The position numbers and the translations under genes were made by a program. From positions 64,401-128,400 of the forward strand of contig JAFGJO010000055.1 in assembly GCA_016929065.1 (NCBI GenBank): a stretch of 64,000 bases of DNA, given 5' to 3'. Position 1 is the stretch's first letter. Every line of letters starts with the position of its first letter. The stretch comes from Spirochaetales bacterium. GTDB taxonomy: Bacteria; Spirochaetota; Spirochaetia; SZUA-6; RPPD01. The notes below the pieces were generated by a model. The model saw only the letters and a list, made by a program, of their open reading frames with translations, was not told the DNA's origin and ran no database searches. Shown here one piece after another: positions 61,704-64,000 of the stretch.

Positions 61704-63842
61704 ATGGAAATCAATGACTCGTTTATAGAAAATCTTGCGGTTTCGCAAAGCGATATTACAGAGAAAATCAGCCGGGAACTTGATGTCACCACCCGGCAGG
61801 TATCGGCTGCAATTGGATTGCTGAAAGACGACAATACCATTCCCTTTATCTCCCGCTATCGCAAGGAAGCAACCGGTGCCCTGGATGAAGTTGCAGTGCG
61901 GGATATATCCCATCGGCTTACCGCCCTGGAAAATCTGGAACAGCGGAGGATCGATATCATCCGGCTGATTTATGAACAGGGTCAATTATCAGACGTGCTG
62001 CTGACAAATATCACCAAGGCGAATACGCTCGCGGAACTTGAAGACCTGTATGCTCCCTTTAAGAAAAAGAAAAAAACTCGCGGGATGATCGCGGTGGAAA
62101 AGGGCCTTCAAAAACTGGCGGAGATTATCGAAAAGGAGTCTGATGATAAAATAGAGGCCCAGGCGCCCCGGTTTATTAATCCTGAAAAAGAAGTGCACAC
62201 CGCAGAGGAAGCAATTGCCGGAGCGCAGGATATTGTTGCGGAGAATACCGCACACGACATAGACAAGCGGAAACGCTTGAAGGAGTTTGTCCTCAAGCAC
62301 GGAGTAATTGTGGTGAAAGGGCTGAAAGACGAAGACGCGAGTGTGTATAAAATGTATTACGATTTCAAGGAGCCATTAAGTCAGGTCAAACCGCACCGGG
62401 TGCTTGCGATTAATCGCGGTGAAAAAGAGAAGGAATTGCAGGCAAAAATCGATTTTGACGATGATACGTGCTGCAGAGCATTTTTAACGAATTTTAGAAT
62501 TAACAGTACCTGTTACAGACGGGCCATTGAAGACGGATTAACCAGACTGCTTGTTCCCGCTGTGCTTCGTGAAATCCGAAGTGATTTTACCGAAGCAGCC
62601 GATGCACACGGTATCACGTTATTTGCCACGAATTTGTCAAATTTATTAATGCAGCCGCCCATAAAAAAAACCAGGGTGCTGGGGGTCGATCCGGGAATCA
62701 GGACCGGGACCAAGGCTGCCGCGGTTGATACGACCGGAAAGTTTCTGGGATACTTCACCTTTTTCCAGCATAAAACAGAAGAAGCAAAAAAATGTGTTCA
62801 TGATAATATCGTCAAATACAAGATTGAGCTTGTGGCGGTGGGCAACGGGACCGGCTCTCACGAAGTGCAGACAGTCATCACGGATGTGATAAAAGAATAC
62901 AATCTGCCGCTTAAATATACGGTGGTCAGCGAGGACGGGGCATCGGTGTATTCCGCGTCAAAGCTGGCTGGAGAAGAGTTCCCCGATCTCGACGTGACGA
63001 TCCGGGGCGCGATTTCCATAGCACGGCGGCTGCAGGACCCGCTTTCCGAGCTGGTGAAGATCGATTCGAAATCTATCGGAGTGGGACTGTATCAGCATGA
63101 TGTCAATCAGAAAAAACTTTCAGAATCGCTTCATGAAACCGTGGAATCTGTGGTGAACAATGTCGGGGTAAATCTGAATACCGCATCATCTTCTCTGTTA
63201 CAGTATGTATCCGGCATCACTGCCGGAACCGCAAAAAAGATCGTGACGTTCCGTGAAAAAAACGGGATTATTAAAAACAGGGAAATGCTGAAGAAAGTTC
63301 CGGGTATGGGCGAGAAGACCTTTGAACAATGTGCGGGTTTTATAAAGATACCGGAAAGTGACAACCCGCTTGACAATACCTGGGTGCATCCGGAGCAGTA
63401 CGGAATCGCAACAGAGATTTACCGGCGAATCAAAAATGAAAGTACCATTGGTAAAGAAGAAACCGATGAACTGGCCAGGCTGTTCGGGGTAAGCGAATCA
63501 GCTGTACACGACATCATTCAGGAAATCAAAAAGCCGAACCGTGACCCCCGCCAGGATTTTCCCGCTCCGATTCTGCAGGACGGCGTGGTCAGTTTTGAGG
63601 ATTTGGCAGTCGGCATGAAGGTGACCGGAAAAATAAAGAATGTGGTTGATTTTGGGGCTTTTGTGGATATCGGGATCAAGGAAACCGCGCTCCTGCATAT
63701 CTCCCAGATCAGCGATACTTATATTAAAAATCCGATGGATGTATTAAAGGTCGGTGATGTGAAAGAGGTTGAGATCATCGACATCGATGCGGTGCGAAAA
63801 AGAATTTCTGTTTCACTGAAGACCCTGGAAAAGCCGATCTGA
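61704..63842 (+). CDS. tex: Tex-family S1 RNA-binding protein
   Basis: The protein has 712 residues. Order: N-terminal helical Tex domain with NTIPFISRYRKEATGALDE, YqgF-like RNase-H-fold domain (GVDPGIRTGTKAAAVD), helix-hairpin-helix region (MLKKVPGMGEKTFEQCAGF) and a C-terminal S1 domain (VDFGAFVDIGIKETALLHIS). It binds RNA and affects transcription. It is transcribed from a promoter that suggests a leaderless mRNA. Confidence 0.95.
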   Translation: MEINDSFIENLAVSQSDITEKISRELDVTTRQVSAAIGLLKDDNTIPFISRYRKEATGALDEVAVRDISHRLTALENLEQRRIDIIRLIYEQGQLSDVLLTNITKANTLAELEDLYAPFKKKKKTRGMIAVEKGLQKLAEIIEKESDDKIEAQAPRFINPEKEVHTAEEAIAGAQDIVAENTAHDIDKRKRLKEFVLKHGVIVVKGLKDEDASVYKMYYDFKEPLSQVKPHRVLAINRGEKEKELQAKIDFDDDTCCRAFLTNFRINSTCYRRAIEDGLTRLLVPAVLREIRSDFTEAADAHGITLFATNLSNLLMQPPIKKTRVLGVDPGIRTGTKAAAVDTTGKFLGYFTFFQHKTEEAKKCVHDNIVKYKIELVAVGNGTGSHEVQTVITDVIKEYNLPLKYTVVSEDGASVYSASKLAGEEFPDLDVTIRGAISIARRLQDPLSELVKIDSKSIGVGLYQHDVNQKKLSESLHETVESVVNNVGVNLNTASSSLLQYVSGITAGTAKKIVTFREKNGIIKNREMLKKVPGMGEKTFEQCAGFIKIPESDNPLDNTWVHPEQYGIATEIYRRIKNESTIGKEETDELARLFGVSESAVHDIIQEIKKPNRDPRQDFPAPILQDGVVSFEDLAVGMKVTGKIKNVVDFGAFVDIGIKETALLHISQISDTYIKNPMDVLKVGDVKEVEIIDIDAVRKRISVSLKTLEKPI

Positions 63843-64000
63843 CCATGCTCGACTATAAGCAGAGAGGATGATTGGTGAAGGAATGCACCGTCGCTTGGAA
63901 AAAAAAGCCCAAAAACAAACCTTCCTGGTGCGAAGGGGCTATAAATTTTCCTGACATGTGTCACAACTCGCGGCAGAAATCGGATACACTTCATCAAATC

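Noticed and set aside
63868-63954. 28-residue open frame after tex
   Set aside because: No good ribosome spacing, no family, and the window ends soon after.

Overview
The window is 64 kb of a diderm bacterial chromosome, mid-range in G+C, with genes packed on both strands. The best guess at the host is a spirochaete, probably anaerobic or microaerobic. This is inferred from TonB-ExbB-ExbD energised envelope genes, lipoproteins, PilZ/GGDEF signalling, a cytoplasmic LacI-like sensor kinase, a giant BcrA/HgdC-type activase and an amino-acid permease fused to a PTS EIIA domain. No rRNA or other taxonomic marker is present. No phage, IS element or CRISPR array was seen.

Layout. 0-5.4 kb: coaBC (archaeal-like signatures), a LolA-like protein, then minus-strand genes for a BNR-repeat protein, a DUF8091-like protein, a TraB/GumN protein and an FHA protein with a histone-H1-like tail. 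5.5-20.4 kb: mostly metabolic, membrane and secreted proteins, including DUF401 and MFS transporters, an aldehyde dehydrogenase, a PilZ protein, a lipoprotein-type histone deacetylase homologue, SAM hydroxide adenosyltransferase, an ETF-quinone oxidoreductase-like flavoprotein, an IspH homologue lacking one active-site His, and a coupled DUF4190/DUF2752 pair. 20.7-30.3 kb: a 1456-residue CoA-dehydratase-type activase closed by two back-to-back terminators, an SH3 lipoprotein, two membrane proteins, an amidohydrolase and a STAS protein.

30.3-41.8 kb is the most unusual part. After a 416-bp AT-rich gap, a plus-strand cluster encodes two small secreted subunit-like proteins, a periplasmic Ig-like chaperone candidate and a very large usher-like outer-membrane barrel that ends in about 34 Thr-Pro dipeptides. 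It closes with a membrane protein carrying a carbohydrate-binding-like domain outside and a PilZ domain inside. The usher-like gene is out of frame with its own signal peptide by one base at a run of nine T, which suggests an on/off switch (or a sequence error). A convergent minus-strand pair encodes a polyprenyl-phosphate-sugar synthase and a 1250-residue protein with two GT-C glycosyltransferase modules, the second PMT-like. That protein carries the same carbohydrate-binding-like domain as the PilZ protein. Together this looks like a surface-fibre or surface-layer assembly system with its own O-glycosylation and c-di-GMP read-out. The system is inferred, not proven.

41.8-50.3 kb: a three-gene operon (DHH phosphoesterase, beta-propeller lipoprotein, LacI-like sensor kinase), a ferritin-like/GGDEF fusion, a cupin, a DUF4870 protein and a lysine-2,3-aminomutase-like radical SAM enzyme. 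50.4-50.9 kb: a decayed ankyrin gene and tRNA-Cys, whose leader holds two long perfect hairpins. 51-57.3 kb: a five-gene operon of TPR protein, outer-membrane barrel, ExbB, ExbD and TonB. 57.5-64 kb: a B12-binding radical SAM protein, a small frameshifted secreted gene, the permease-EIIA fusion, and tex, whose strong promoter sits so close to its ATG that the mRNA should be leaderless.
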